From the NCBI GenBank assembly GCA_937879875.1, contig CALFMN010000223.1, positions 1 through 39,867 on the forward strand: a stretch of 39,867 bases of DNA, in the 5' to 3' direction. Within the stretch, counting starts at the first letter, position 1; every line of letters begins with the position of its first letter. The notes beneath the pieces were generated by a model. It was given only the letters and a program-made list of their open reading frames with translations. It was not told the origin of the DNA and did not search any database. Origin of the DNA: an uncultured Chloroflexota bacterium. Lineage in GTDB: Bacteria > Chloroflexota > Dehalococcoidia > CAUJGQ01. Made by a program: the position numbers and the translations under genes. Positions 32,262 to 39,867 of the stretch are shown here, in pieces.

Positions 32262-32510
32262 GGGGCACCTAACCCCGGTTCCGCTGAAGCGAAACCTGTC
32301 ATTGGAAGTCTCCGACGGTTGCGCTGCGCTATGGCCCGAAACTGGAAGGGACTTCTGGAGCGTTCCAACCACCGTGCGACGGCGGCGGGGCTCAGGTGTC
32401 CTCGCGGGACACGCGAGGATTGTCTGCCATACGCCCGTGTGTCCTCGACCCCAACCCTTCCCGTGTCGGGAAGGGAGCTTTGGCGCCAGCCAAAGCGGGG
32501 TTAGGTGCCC
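32262..32510. repeat. Palindromic intergenic element, copy E
   Basis: This 249-bp element has GGGGCACCTAACCCC at one end and GGGGTTAGGTGCCC at the other. It shares internal modules with copies A, B and D, including GGTTCCGCTGAAGCGAAACC, CCCTTCCCGTGTCGGGAAGGG and TTTGGCGCCAGCCAAAG. A segment matching copy A/D appears in inverse orientation (GAAGGGACTTCTGGAGCGTT). It sits between the response regulator stop and the rplI promoter. No gene inside. Confidence 0.75.
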
Positions 32511-32551
32511 TGCCTGACGCCGACGCTTCGCTTTCGACGCATCGTTCGCGC

Positions 32552-32579
32552 TTGAGCGGCGCTCGGCGCGGCTTATACA
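32552..32579 (+). promoter_or_regulatory. rplI promoter
   Basis: TTGAGC (four of six -35 positions) and TATACA (five of six -10 positions) are 16 bases apart. The predicted start is about 55 bases before the rplI ATG. It is the first clear promoter after copy E and probably drives rplI, with the hairpin at 33220 as the partial end. Confidence 0.55.
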
Positions 32580-32641
32580 CTGTGCGGGCGTCCGCGTGAG
32601 CAGGTTGCGCCGGGCGCAACAGCATGGAGACGAGATCCGCA

Positions 32642-33196
32642 ATGAAGGTCGTATTCCTCGAAACGGTTCCCAATGGCCCGCGCGTGGGCGATGTCAAGGA
32701 CGTGAAGAACGGCTACGCGCGCAACTTCTTGCTGCCGCGCGGCGTGGCGCTGCCGGCGACGAAGGACGCGGTCGAGCGCGCCCTGGCCGCCATGCGCCGT
32801 GAAGAGCGTCGCCAGGTCGCGCTCGACTCAGACGCAACCCGGCTCAGAGAGCGCATCGGCAGCGAGCCCTTCGTGCTGCGCGCCCGCGTGGGCGAAACGG
32901 GCCGGCTGTACGGTTCGGTCACGGCTGCCGACATCGCCGAGGCGATCGACGCCCGCGCCGGCACCGAGATCGACCGCCGCACGATCGAGCTGGGCGAGCC
33001 GATCCGCCAGGTGGGCGACTACACCATCCACGTACGCCTCACGCGCAACGTCGGCGCGGATGTGCAGGTGCACGTCCGCGGCGAAGACGATGGCCGCGGC
33101 ACGACTGCACTCCCGCCTGCTCCCGTTGCTGCGGCGACTGCTGCCGCTGATGACTCGGCTGACGCAGACGAAATCGACGAAGAGGACGACGTCTAG
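32642..33196 (+). CDS. rplI: 50S ribosomal protein L9
   Basis: Ribosomal protein L9 binds 23S rRNA and helps set ribosome frame-keeping. The N-terminal domain is clear: MKVVFLETVPNGPRVGDVKD, then KNGYARNFLLPRGVALPAT, which matches the L9 signature. The C-terminal L9 domain with LYGSVTAADIAEAI and VGDYTIHVRL follows. At 184 residues it is longer than the usual ~150 because of an acidic Ala/Asp/Glu-rich tail after residue 145 (ADDSADADEIDEEDD). The start at 32642 gives the canonical MKV; the frame is open six codons upstream. It is directly followed by dnaB, a common bacterial gene order. Confidence 0.96.
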   Translation: MKVVFLETVPNGPRVGDVKDVKNGYARNFLLPRGVALPATKDAVERALAAMRREERRQVALDSDATRLRERIGSEPFVLRARVGETGRLYGSVTAADIAEAIDARAGTEIDRRTIELGEPIRQVGDYTIHVRLTRNVGADVQVHVRGEDDGRGTTALPPAPVAAATAAADDSADADEIDEEDDV

Positions 33197-33219
33197 ACCT
33201 GACGCGCCGATCTGTACGG

Positions 33220-33259
33220 ACAAGAGCGGGAGATCCTTGCGGGGATCTCCCGCTCTTGT
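33220..33259 (+). terminator. 17-bp hairpin between rplI and dnaB
   Basis: Perfect 17-bp inverted repeat with a six-base loop, ending in GTT rather than a long T-tract. It lies 24 bases after rplI and directly before a TATACC -10-like hexamer (33260-33265). TTGCGG at 17 bases, in the loop, is a possible -35. It may be a terminator for rplI, an attenuator, or a device that couples both. Confidence 0.6.
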
Positions 33260-33315
33260 TATACCATTACAGTCGATCAGTCGGCGGAGGCGCCGCGCGG
33301 CCGGAGGCGGGCGTC

Positions 33316-34692
33316 ATGGTCACCGAGAAGCTGCCGCCCCACGATGTCGCCGCCGAAGAGGCGATTGTCGCCTCGATCATGGTCAGCGACGAGGCGATCT
33401 ATCAGGTCGCCCCGATCGTGCGCGCCGACGATTTCTTCCGTGAGCGCAACGCCTGGATCTACGACGCCGGCCTGGCGCTCTGGCAGCGCAACGAGCCGAT
33501 CAACCAGATCACGCTCGCCAACGAGTTGCACTCGCAGGGCCGGCTGGACGCGATCGGCGGCTCCGCCTATCTCGCGCGCCTCACCACCGATCTGCCGACC
33601 GCGGTGGGGGTTGAATACTACGCCCGCATCGTCGCACGCGACTCGGTGTACCGCCGGCTGATGACCGCGGGTCAACAGATCGCGCAGATGGCCTGGGAGG
33701 GCGGCCCCGAGCTCGACTCGGTCATGGCGAAGGCCGAAAACCTGTTGATGACCGTGCGTTCGGCGCAGGGCGTCGCCGATTTTCAGCACATCCAGGATCT
33801 GCTCAACCAGTTTTTGGCCGACGTTCACGCCGAAGAGACGGAAACGGCCGACTCGATCGCCTACTTGCGCACCGGCTTCCCCGCGCTCGATACGTATCTG
33901 GGCGGCCTGCACCGCTCGGACCTGATCATCCTCGCAGCGCGGCCCGGCATCGGCAAATCGAGCCTCGCACTGACGATGGCGCGCAACGCCGCCGTGGCGC
34001 AGGACGCGAAGGTCGCCGTCTTTTCGCTGGAGATGTCCGGCGATCAGCTGGCTGTCCGCCTGCTGTCAGCCGAGTCGGGCATCGATCACAGCCGGCTGCT
34101 GCTGATGGGCCACCTGCGCGAGGACGAAGAGCGCGACATTATGGACGGCGTCGGCCGGCTCTCGTCGCTCGGCCTCTACATCGACGACACGGCGGCGCTG
34201 ACCGTGGCCGAAATGCGTTCGCGCGCCCGCCGGCTGAAGCACGAGAAGGGGTTGAACCTGATCATCGTGGACTACCTGCAGCTCATGCACTCCGGCTTTT
34301 CCGGCGGGCAGGAGAACCGCGTGCAGGAGATCAGCTTCATCTCGCGCTCGCTGAAGCAAATCGCCCGCGAGTTGGACGTGCCGGTGCTCGCCTGCTCACA
34401 GCTCTCGCGCGCCGTCGAGTCGCGCACGCCGCACATTCCCATGCTCAGCGACCTGCGCGAGTCGGGCAGTATCGAGCAGGACGCCGACGTGGTGATGTTC
34501 ATCTACCGCGAAGACGCCTACATGCGTAAAGACGACTGGCAGGACGCCCACCCCGACCAGCCCGGCCGCTCCTATCCCACCGGCATCGCCTCGGTGATTA
34601 TCGCCAAGCACCGCAACGGCCCCACCGGCCAGGTCGATCTGCGCTTCCACAGCCGCACGACCAAGTTCGAAGACCTGCACCTGCGCGACTAG
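33316..34692 (+). CDS. dnaB: Replicative DNA helicase DnaB
   Basis: The 458-residue DnaB unwinds DNA at the replication fork. The N-terminal domain starts MVTEKLPPHDVAAEEAIVAS and the RecA-like C-terminal domain has Walker A AARPGIGKSSLALTMARNAA. Other motifs are VFSLEMSGDQLAVRLL, LNLIIVDYLQLMHSG, and IPMLSDLRESGSIEQDADVV. GGAGG lies 8 bases before ATG 33316. It is followed by dnaD-like and dnaC-like genes, so helicase and loader appear linked here. Confidence 0.98.
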   Translation: MVTEKLPPHDVAAEEAIVASIMVSDEAIYQVAPIVRADDFFRERNAWIYDAGLALWQRNEPINQITLANELHSQGRLDAIGGSAYLARLTTDLPTAVGVEYYARIVARDSVYRRLMTAGQQIAQMAWEGGPELDSVMAKAENLLMTVRSAQGVADFQHIQDLLNQFLADVHAEETETADSIAYLRTGFPALDTYLGGLHRSDLIILAARPGIGKSSLALTMARNAAVAQDAKVAVFSLEMSGDQLAVRLLSAESGIDHSRLLLMGHLREDEERDIMDGVGRLSSLGLYIDDTAALTVAEMRSRARRLKHEKGLNLIIVDYLQLMHSGFSGGQENRVQEISFISRSLKQIARELDVPVLACSQLSRAVESRTPHIPMLSDLRESGSIEQDADVVMFIYREDAYMRKDDWQDAHPDQPGRSYPTGIASVIIAKHRNGPTGQVDLRFHSRTTKFEDLHLRD

Positions 34693-34726
34693 TGTTTCGA
34701 CGGCCGAGCGGAAGGGACGGATCGGC

Positions 34727-35446
34727 ATGACCGAGCCGGAGGGCGCGAGAGTCGGGCGCGGCGGCTTTCCGGCCGGTGCGCGCGCCACGCCGGTGCCCAG
34801 CCTCTTCTTCAGCGACGTGCTGCCGGCGATCGACGACGAGGCCGAGCTGCTGGTCACGCTGTACGCCTTCTATCTGCTCGGCCGCAAGCGCAGCGCCAAC
34901 CGCTTCTTCGTCGAGAGCGAGCTGCGCGCCGAGTTGCCCCTCCTGCGGACGCTGGAGCGCCTGGAGGGCGGCGCGATCGCGGCGCTGAGCCGCGGGCTGG
35001 CGGCGGCGGTGCGGCGCGGTACACTGCTGCGCGCAGTCAGTCGCCGCGACGGCAGGAACATCGATCTGTACGCCGTGCACACGCCGGCCGGCCTCGCCCT
35101 GTTGCGCGGCGTCGCTGGCCTGCAAATGGTCGAGGCGCCGGACGAAGCGATCGATGCGCTCGCCGGGCCGCTGCCGAACATCTTCGCGCTGTACGAGGCG
35201 AATATCGGCGTGATCTCGCCGCTGCTGGCCGAGCAGTTGCGCGAGGCCGAAGCGGAGTTTCCCTGGCCGTGGATCGAGGCGGCGTTCCGCGAGGCGGTGG
35301 CGCTGAACCGGCGCAGTTGGCGCTATATTGAACGCATCCTGCAACGTTGGCGGAGCGAAGGGCCGGACCTTGAGGCGATTAGAAGAACTGCTGAAGGCGA
35401 GGGCCGCAGCCTCGCCGGGCGATACTGGCGTCACGTTCAGCGCTGA
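34727..35446 (+). CDS. DnaD-domain primosome-like protein
   Basis: This 239-residue protein has an N-terminal helical/winged region (LLVTLYAFYLLGRKRSANRF, then LSRGLAAAVRRGTLLRAVSR). Its C-terminal segment has the DnaD domain, PNIFALYEANIGVISPLLAEQ ending in NRRSWRYIERILQRW. In Bacillota DnaD works with DnaB and DnaI to load the helicase. Its position between dnaB and a dnaC/dnaI-like gene supports this role. The start is ATG 34727 with a purine-rich GGAAGGGA tract about 15 bases upstream. Its 3' end overlaps the start of the next gene by 77 bp. Confidence 0.85.
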   Translation: MTEPEGARVGRGGFPAGARATPVPSLFFSDVLPAIDDEAELLVTLYAFYLLGRKRSANRFFVESELRAELPLLRTLERLEGGAIAALSRGLAAAVRRGTLLRAVSRRDGRNIDLYAVHTPAGLALLRGVAGLQMVEAPDEAIDALAGPLPNIFALYEANIGVISPLLAEQLREAEAEFPWPWIEAAFREAVALNRRSWRYIERILQRWRSEGPDLEAIRRTAEGEGRSLAGRYWRHVQR

Positions 35447-36797
35447 GTCGCTGCCCGAGGCGTCCGCGGCGGTGGCGCTCGAGGCGGGCGCCGGCGACCC
35501 GGACTGCCCCCAATGCGCGGGCATCGGCTTCGTGCGCCGTGCCGTCGCCTTCGGGCATCCGGACTTCGGCCGGGCCATCCCCTGCGTGTGCGTGCTGCGC
35601 GAGCACGACGATGAGCGGCAGGACCGGCTGCAGCGCTACAGCAACCTCGGCGCCCTCGCCCGCCAGACGTTCGCCACGCTGCTGCCGCGCGGCCGCAGCC
35701 CCGAGCCATCGCATCAAGAACGCTTCGCCCGCGCTCTTGCCGATGCCGAACGTTTCGCCGAAGCGCCGGAAGGCTGGATCGCCTTCGTGGGCGAAAGCGG
35801 TACGGGCAAGACGCACCTCGCCGCCGCGATCTCGAATCAGCTCATCGAGCAGGGCGTGCCCGTCTTTTTCAGCGTAGTGCCGGATCTGCTCGATCACCTG
35901 CGCGCCGCCTACGCGCCGACCAGCGAACTGCCCTACGACCGGCTGTTCGAAACCGTGCGCTCGGCGCCGGTGCTGGTGCTCGACGCGCTCGGCACGCAGT
36001 TCAGCACGCCCTGGGCCGAGGAGAAGCTCTTTCAAATCCTCAACCATCGCTACAACGCGCAGGCGCCGACCGTCTTCACCTGCTCGGTGGCGCTCGACGA
36101 TCTGGATGAGCGCATCCGCACGCGCCTCTCCGATCCGACGCTCACGCGGGTACACGTGCTCGAAGACGGACCGGGCCAGGGCCGCGGTCTGCCCGATGCG
36201 CTCACGCTGCCGCTGGTGCGGGGTATGACGTTCGCCGGCTTCAACTACAAGCCGGCGCCGCCGCAGATCACCGAGCAGGTCTCTCGCGGCCTGCAACGCG
36301 TGCTGCTGGCCGCGCGCAATTTTGCCGACCATCCGGAAGGCTGGCTGGTTTTGCTCGGGGAAACGGGCAGCGGCAAGACACATCTTGCGGCAGCGATCGC
36401 CCATGCGCTGCGCGAGCAGCGCCGGCTCGCCCGCTTCGTCGTCGTGCCGGACTTGCTCGACCACCTGCGCGCCGCGATGCATGCCGAGGACGGCGCGCGC
36501 CGCGATGTAGTGGAAGAGATCCGCACGGCGCCGTTCCTCGTGCTGGACGACCTGGGCGTGCACAGCGCCACCAACTGGGCGCAGGAGACACTGTTCCGCA
36601 TCCTCAACTACCGCTACAACGCGCGACTGGCCACGGTGATCACGGTGTCCGGCTCGCTGGACGCGCTGCCTCGCGCCTGGGTGTCGCGCATGTACGACGA
36701 CAAAGTCTCGATGATCATGGAGATCCAGGCGCCGGACTACCGCGGTCTGCAACGCAACGCCGGCAGGCAAGAGCCCGCGCGGCGACGACGGCCCTGA
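35370..36797 (+). CDS. DnaC/DnaI-type helicase loader with two tandem AAA+ modules
   Basis: The 475-residue protein starts at TTG 35370 (AAGG upstream), within the end of the dnaD-like gene; an earlier TTG at 35328 is possible. A zinc-ribbon-like segment holds Cys46, Cys49, Cys72 and Cys74. Module 1 has Walker A GESGTGKTHL (residues 141-150) and Walker B VLVLDALG, where the second acidic residue is Ala206. Module 2 has GETGSGKTHL (330-339) and FLVLDDLG (Asp393, Asp394). The modules are clear repeats: both contain VVPDLLDHLRAA and (F/L)xILNxRYNA. Most DnaC/DnaI loaders have one AAA+ domain. It belongs to a helicase-loading set with dnaB and the dnaD-like gene. Confidence 0.9.
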   Translation: MRRLEELLKARAAASPGDTGVTFSAESLPEASAAVALEAGAGDPDCPQCAGIGFVRRAVAFGHPDFGRAIPCVCVLREHDDERQDRLQRYSNLGALARQTFATLLPRGRSPEPSHQERFARALADAERFAEAPEGWIAFVGESGTGKTHLAAAISNQLIEQGVPVFFSVVPDLLDHLRAAYAPTSELPYDRLFETVRSAPVLVLDALGTQFSTPWAEEKLFQILNHRYNAQAPTVFTCSVALDDLDERIRTRLSDPTLTRVHVLEDGPGQGRGLPDALTLPLVRGMTFAGFNYKPAPPQITEQVSRGLQRVLLAARNFADHPEGWLVLLGETGSGKTHLAAAIAHALREQRRLARFVVVPDLLDHLRAAMHAEDGARRDVVEEIRTAPFLVLDDLGVHSATNWAQETLFRILNYRYNARLATVITVSGSLDALPRAWVSRMYDDKVSMIMEIQAPDYRGLQRNAGRQEPARRRRP

Positions 36798-36987
36798 CAA
36801 CTCCCGTCCCGTCTCCTCTCAAGACCGGGGGTCGTGTCTGAAGCGGGCCGTCCTGGGCCTGCGCCGCCGGATCCTTGCCACCCGCGCCGCCGGCGGCATC
36901 AGCAAGCGATGAGCATCGCCCCTGTGCAGCAACGCCTCCAGCCCGGCACAATGGGGCGGGCGCTGGCCGCGCCGGCCGGGAGGACCC

Positions 36988-38361
36988 ATGTTCCGCCGTC
37001 TCTTGATCGCCAATCGGGGCGAAATCGCCTGCCGCATCGCCCGTAGCTGCCGCCGCCTCGGCGTCGAAAGCGTCGCCGTCTACTCTGACGCGGACGCCGA
37101 CGCGCTGCACGTTCGCGCCGCGGACCGCGCCGAGCCGATCGGCCCGGCCGCGCTCGCCGAGAGCTATCTCTCGATTCCGGCGATTCTCGCCGCGGCCAGG
37201 CGCAGCGGGGCCGAGGCCGTGCACCCCGGCTACGGCCTGCTCTCTGAACGAGCCGACTTCGCTCGCGCGGTGCGCGAGGCGGGCCTGGTGTTCATCGGGC
37301 CAACTGCGGAGGCGATCGAGGCGATGGCAAGTAAGACCGCGGCGCGGGCGCGCGTGGCCGCCGCCGGCGTGCCGCTCGCGCCCGGCAGCGACGGGCCGCT
37401 GCACGCCGGCATAGATGCCGAAGCGCTCGCGCAGCGCATCGGCTACCCGGTGATGGTGAAGGCGAGCGAGGGCGGCGGCGGCATCGGCATGACGATCGTG
37501 CACGAACCGGCAAAGCTGCGCGCCGCCATTGAGCGGGCGCGCCGCTCGGCCGCCCGTGCCTTCGGCAGCGACGTGGTCTATCTCGAACGCTTTGTCGAAC
37601 GGGCGCGGCACGTCGAGGTGCAGATCTTCGGCGACGGCGCGGGCAACCTCATCGCGTTGGGCGACCGTGACTGCTCTGTGCAGCGCCGCCACCAAAAGGT
37701 CACGGAGGAGGCGCCGGCGCCCGGCCTCAGTGCGGACCTGCGCGCCGGGCTGCATGCGGCGGCGCTGCAGGCCGCGGCGGCGGTGAACTACACCAACGCC
37801 GGCACGGTCGAGTTTCTGCTCGCGCCCGACGGCGCCTTCTCCTTTCTGGAGATGAACACGCGGCTGCAGGTCGAGCATCCCGTGACCGAGCTGACCACGG
37901 GGCTCGATCTGGTCGAGTGGCAGCTACGCGTGGCGTCGGGCGAGCCGCTGCCGCTGCGGCAGGAGCAGGTGCGCTGCGACGGCCACGCGATCGAGTGCCG
38001 CATCTACGCCGAAGACCCGCACACGCACCTGCCCTCGCCCGGCACGATCGCGCTCTGGCGACCGCCCGCCGGCGAGCATGTTCGCGTCGATGCGGGTGTC
38101 GAACAGGGCAGCGTGGTCAGCCCCTTCTACGACCCGCTGCTGGCCAAGCTCGTCGTCTGGGGTGCGGATCGCCACGAGGCGTTGGGCCGCATGCAGGCCG
38201 CGCTGGCCGAGTTCGCGGTCGAGGGACTGAAGACTAACCTGCCGTTGCTGCAGCGCATCCTCGATCACGCGCTGTTTGTGGATGGCCGCTACAGCACGGA
38301 GCTGATCGCCTCGCTCACGGCCGAGGGCGCGCCGGCGAAAACGACGCCCGCCACTGCTTGA
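36988..38361 (+). CDS. accC: Biotin carboxylase subunit (acetyl-/acyl-CoA carboxylase)
   Basis: Biotin carboxylase uses ATP and bicarbonate to carboxylate biotin. The 457-residue protein starts MFRRLLIANRGEIACRIARS, has the ATP-grasp loop ASEGGGGIGM, RHVEVQIFGDGAGN, RHQKVTEEAPAP and EMNTRLQVEHPVTE. The common GGGGKGM/RGM is IGM here, a minor variant. It ends after the carboxylase C-terminal domain, without a biotinyl domain, so the carrier protein must be separate. Family members serve acetyl-, propionyl- and methylcrotonyl-CoA carboxylases, so the exact acyl-CoA is not fixed. GGGAGG precedes the ATG. No carboxyltransferase gene is adjacent. Confidence 0.93.
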   Translation: MFRRLLIANRGEIACRIARSCRRLGVESVAVYSDADADALHVRAADRAEPIGPAALAESYLSIPAILAAARRSGAEAVHPGYGLLSERADFARAVREAGLVFIGPTAEAIEAMASKTAARARVAAAGVPLAPGSDGPLHAGIDAEALAQRIGYPVMVKASEGGGGIGMTIVHEPAKLRAAIERARRSAARAFGSDVVYLERFVERARHVEVQIFGDGAGNLIALGDRDCSVQRRHQKVTEEAPAPGLSADLRAGLHAAALQAAAAVNYTNAGTVEFLLAPDGAFSFLEMNTRLQVEHPVTELTTGLDLVEWQLRVASGEPLPLRQEQVRCDGHAIECRIYAEDPHTHLPSPGTIALWRPPAGEHVRVDAGVEQGSVVSPFYDPLLAKLVVWGADRHEALGRMQAALAEFAVEGLKTNLPLLQRILDHALFVDGRYSTELIASLTAEGAPAKTTPATA

Positions 38362-38389
38362 GCCAGGCTTCGGACAGGGAGGCAAACGC

Positions 38390-39466
38390 ATGGCACGTGA
38401 GTTCCTGAGCAACGAAGAGATCGTGCAGGCCGCGCGGCGCAATCTGAGCCAGGGAGCCTGGGACTATCTCGTCGGCGCCTCTGAGTCGGAGACGACCATG
38501 CGCCGCAATCGCCTGGGCTTCGACCGGCTCGCCTTCCGCCCGCGCATCCTGGTCGACGTTTCGAGCATCGATCCAGCGACGACGCTGCTCGGCCAGCCGC
38601 TGCGCATACCGGTCATCCTGGCGCCGATCGGCTCGTTGCAGGTCTTCGCACCGGAAGGCGGTGTCGCCTCGGCCCGCGCCGCGGCCGAGTTCGGCACGAT
38701 CCACGTCGTCAGCTCCGCCACCGAGCCCAGCCTTGAAGAGACCGCCGCGAGTGCGCCCGCGCCCAAGATCTTCCAGCTTTACGTTCAGGGCGACGAGCAG
38801 TGGACGCGCAAGATTCTGCAGCGCGTGAAGCAGGCTGGCTACACGGCGCTCTGTCTCACGGTCGATGTCGCGGTCTACAGCCGCCGCGAACGTCCGCTGC
38901 TCAGCGGTTGGACGACCCCCACGCGGCGCACGCCCGCGGACCCGAAGTACCGCGCGGCGCTGACCTGGGAAACGCTGGACATGATCAAGGAGATCGCCGG
39001 GCTGCCGTTCATGCTCAAAGGCGTCGCGACGGCCGAAGACGCGGCGCTGGCGGTCGAGCACGGCGTAGACGCGGTCTGGGTGTCAAACCACGGCGGCCGC
39101 CAGCTCGACAGCGCCCAGGGTGCGATCGAGACGCTGCCGGAGGTCGTGCAGGCAGTGAACGGCCGGGCGCAGATCGTGCTCGACGGCGGCGTGCAGCGCG
39201 GCAGCGACGTGCTCAAGGCCGTGGCGCTGGGCGCGAACGCCGTGGCGATCGGCAAGCTGCAAGGCTGGGGACTTGGCGCTGGCGGCAGCGCCGGTCTGCT
39301 GCGCGTGCTCGAACTGCTGGAGCACGAGATCAGTGTGGCGATGGGCCTGCTCGGCGTCACGCGCATCGATCAGCTTGGTCCAAACTACGTGTGCGCCGCC
39401 GAGCCGGTGATGCCGCCGCACGAGATGAGCATGTGGGTGAACATGCCCGGCGGCCGTATTCTCTAG
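38390..39466 (+). CDS. FMN-dependent alpha-hydroxy-acid oxidase/dehydrogenase
   Basis: A 358-residue TIM-barrel flavoprotein of the glycolate oxidase/lactate monooxygenase/mandelate dehydrogenase family. It has APIGSLQVFAPEGGVASARA, the FMN-binding FQLYVQGD, and the active-site motif VSNHGGRQLD with the catalytic His. IVLDGGVQRGSDVLKAVALG and AVAIGKLQGWGL follow. It oxidises a 2-hydroxy acid to the 2-oxo acid. The specific substrate and electron acceptor are not predictable. A GGGAGG precedes ATG 38390, 28 bp after accC, so the two may be cotranscribed. Confidence 0.92.
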   Translation: MAREFLSNEEIVQAARRNLSQGAWDYLVGASESETTMRRNRLGFDRLAFRPRILVDVSSIDPATTLLGQPLRIPVILAPIGSLQVFAPEGGVASARAAAEFGTIHVVSSATEPSLEETAASAPAPKIFQLYVQGDEQWTRKILQRVKQAGYTALCLTVDVAVYSRRERPLLSGWTTPTRRTPADPKYRAALTWETLDMIKEIAGLPFMLKGVATAEDAALAVEHGVDAVWVSNHGGRQLDSAQGAIETLPEVVQAVNGRAQIVLDGGVQRGSDVLKAVALGANAVAIGKLQGWGLGAGGSAGLLRVLELLEHEISVAMGLLGVTRIDQLGPNYVCAAEPVMPPHEMSMWVNMPGGRIL

Positions 39467-39548
39467 CGCCGGGCGCGGTCTGGCAGGTGCAATCTGCGCC
39501 CCAGCCGGGTAATCTTCGGCATGGACGTACGATCTTGGGTTAGTTGGC

Positions 39549-39609
39549 AGTGAAATCAGCGTCCGCGCAGCGGACCTCACTGTCGGGGGTGCAAGGGGGC
39601 TCGCCCCCT
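39549..39609. promoter_or_regulatory. Two adjacent hairpins before the last gene
   Basis: The first stem pairs CAGTGA with TCACTG around an inner GTCCGC/GCGGAC stem (39549-39582). The second is AGGGGGC/GCCCCCT (39594-39609) with a 2-base loop. They lie between the hydroxy-acid oxidase gene and the LLM oxidoreductase gene, 20 bases before the next ATG. Either a terminator or a translational control site is possible. The rest of the gap has no gene. Confidence 0.4.
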
Positions 39610-39629
39610 ATGACCAACGGAGTTGTCCC

Positions 39630-39867
39630 ATGTTCATCGGCTATTTCACGGAGCGGCCGTACCAGGACCCTAATTCCGGCTACTTCGGCGCCACGGGCAG
39701 ACCGATCACCGATCTCGGCCTCAGCAACGGCGCCTATGACTCCAAGCTCGGCGCGGAGCTGTACAACCGCTACCTGGACGAGAAGGTCTACGCCGAGCAG
39801 ATGGGCTTCGACGGGCTGATGCTCAACGAGCACCACTCCACGCCCTTCTGCATGGGCGGCGTGATGA
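39630..39867 (+). CDS. LLM-class flavin-dependent oxidoreductase, partial
   Basis: The frame from ATG 39630 has GGAG 9 bases upstream and runs past the window end. The visible 79 residues start MFIGYFTERPYQDPNSGYFG and include EKVYAEQMGFDGLMLNEHHS, the typical N-terminus of luciferase-like monooxygenases with the NEHH motif. The rest and the substrate-specific part are outside the window. Confidence 0.85.
   Translation, partial: MFIGYFTERPYQDPNSGYFGATGRPITDLGLSNGAYDSKLGAELYNRYLDEKVYAEQMGFDGLMLNEHHSTPFCMGGVM

Noticed and set aside
5618..32510. The palindromic elements as a CRISPR array
   Set aside because: Copies are far apart, vary in length and have no regular spacers; no cas genes are present.
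35379..36800. 473-codon minus-strand frame opposite the dnaC-like gene
   Set aside because: The plus-strand protein has intact Walker motifs in both modules; the opposite frame shows none.

Overview
The window is GC-rich, gene-dense bacterial DNA. The gene mix suggests a soil or sediment Chloroflexota, or a similar high-GC lineage. It includes F420-type luciferase-like oxidoreductases, a DUF35/thiolase pair, a split methylmalonyl-CoA mutase large subunit, GAF-rich NarL-type two-component regulation, a DnaD-like primosome gene, and surface proteins with paired GWN...GYWAY motifs. This assignment is inference from gene content; no rRNA or marker comparison was possible. No tRNA, rRNA, CRISPR array or intact insertion sequence was seen.

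Layout. 1-530: a decayed toxin-antitoxin locus abutting the tail of a lectin-like gene. 0.7-5.6 kb: glutamate synthase large subunit (minus strand) with a terminator, a long leader and a promoter/operator. 6.0-9.0 kb: a zinc-binding dehydrogenase and a methylmalonyl-CoA mutase large subunit. 9.1-20.3 kb: an accessory, partly decayed region. It holds an alpha/beta-hydrolase remnant, a membrane-anchored protein with a large AAA/LuxR regulator, a minus-strand secreted-protein cluster (Cys-rich protein, Tat-signal DUF5666-like protein with an in-frame stop, MauE-like membrane protein, lipoprotein), a secreted surface protein, a SnoaL-like protein, and broken genes for a KamB-like 16S rRNA methyltransferase and an APH-type phosphotransferase. 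Two diverged copies of the last ~140 bp of the mutase gene sit at 13.3 and 17.1 kb and divide this region into segments. 20.4-29.2 kb: mostly single metabolic and regulatory genes (DtxR-type regulator, DoxX, nitronate monooxygenase, methyltransferase, LysR, LLM oxidoreductase, YjbQ, DUF35 plus thiolase, and an alpha/beta-hydrolase homologue that lacks its catalytic Ser and His). 29.3-32.2 kb: histidine kinase and response regulator. 32.6-36.8 kb: replication and ribosome cluster rplI-dnaB-dnaD-like-dnaC-like; the dnaC-like protein has two tandem AAA+ modules. 37-39.9 kb: biotin carboxylase, FMN-dependent alpha-hydroxy-acid oxidase and a second LLM oxidoreductase cut by the window end.

Five intergenic palindromic elements (50-249 bp) share ends GGCACCTAACCC / GGGTTAGGTGCC and internal hairpin modules. 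They look like a non-autonomous, MITE-like or REP-like family. The best candidates for undescribed biology are the mutase-tail repeats that partition the accessory region, the MauE-containing secreted-protein cluster, the palindromic element family, the double-AAA+ helicase loader, and a multi-hairpin leader upstream of the SnoaL-like gene.
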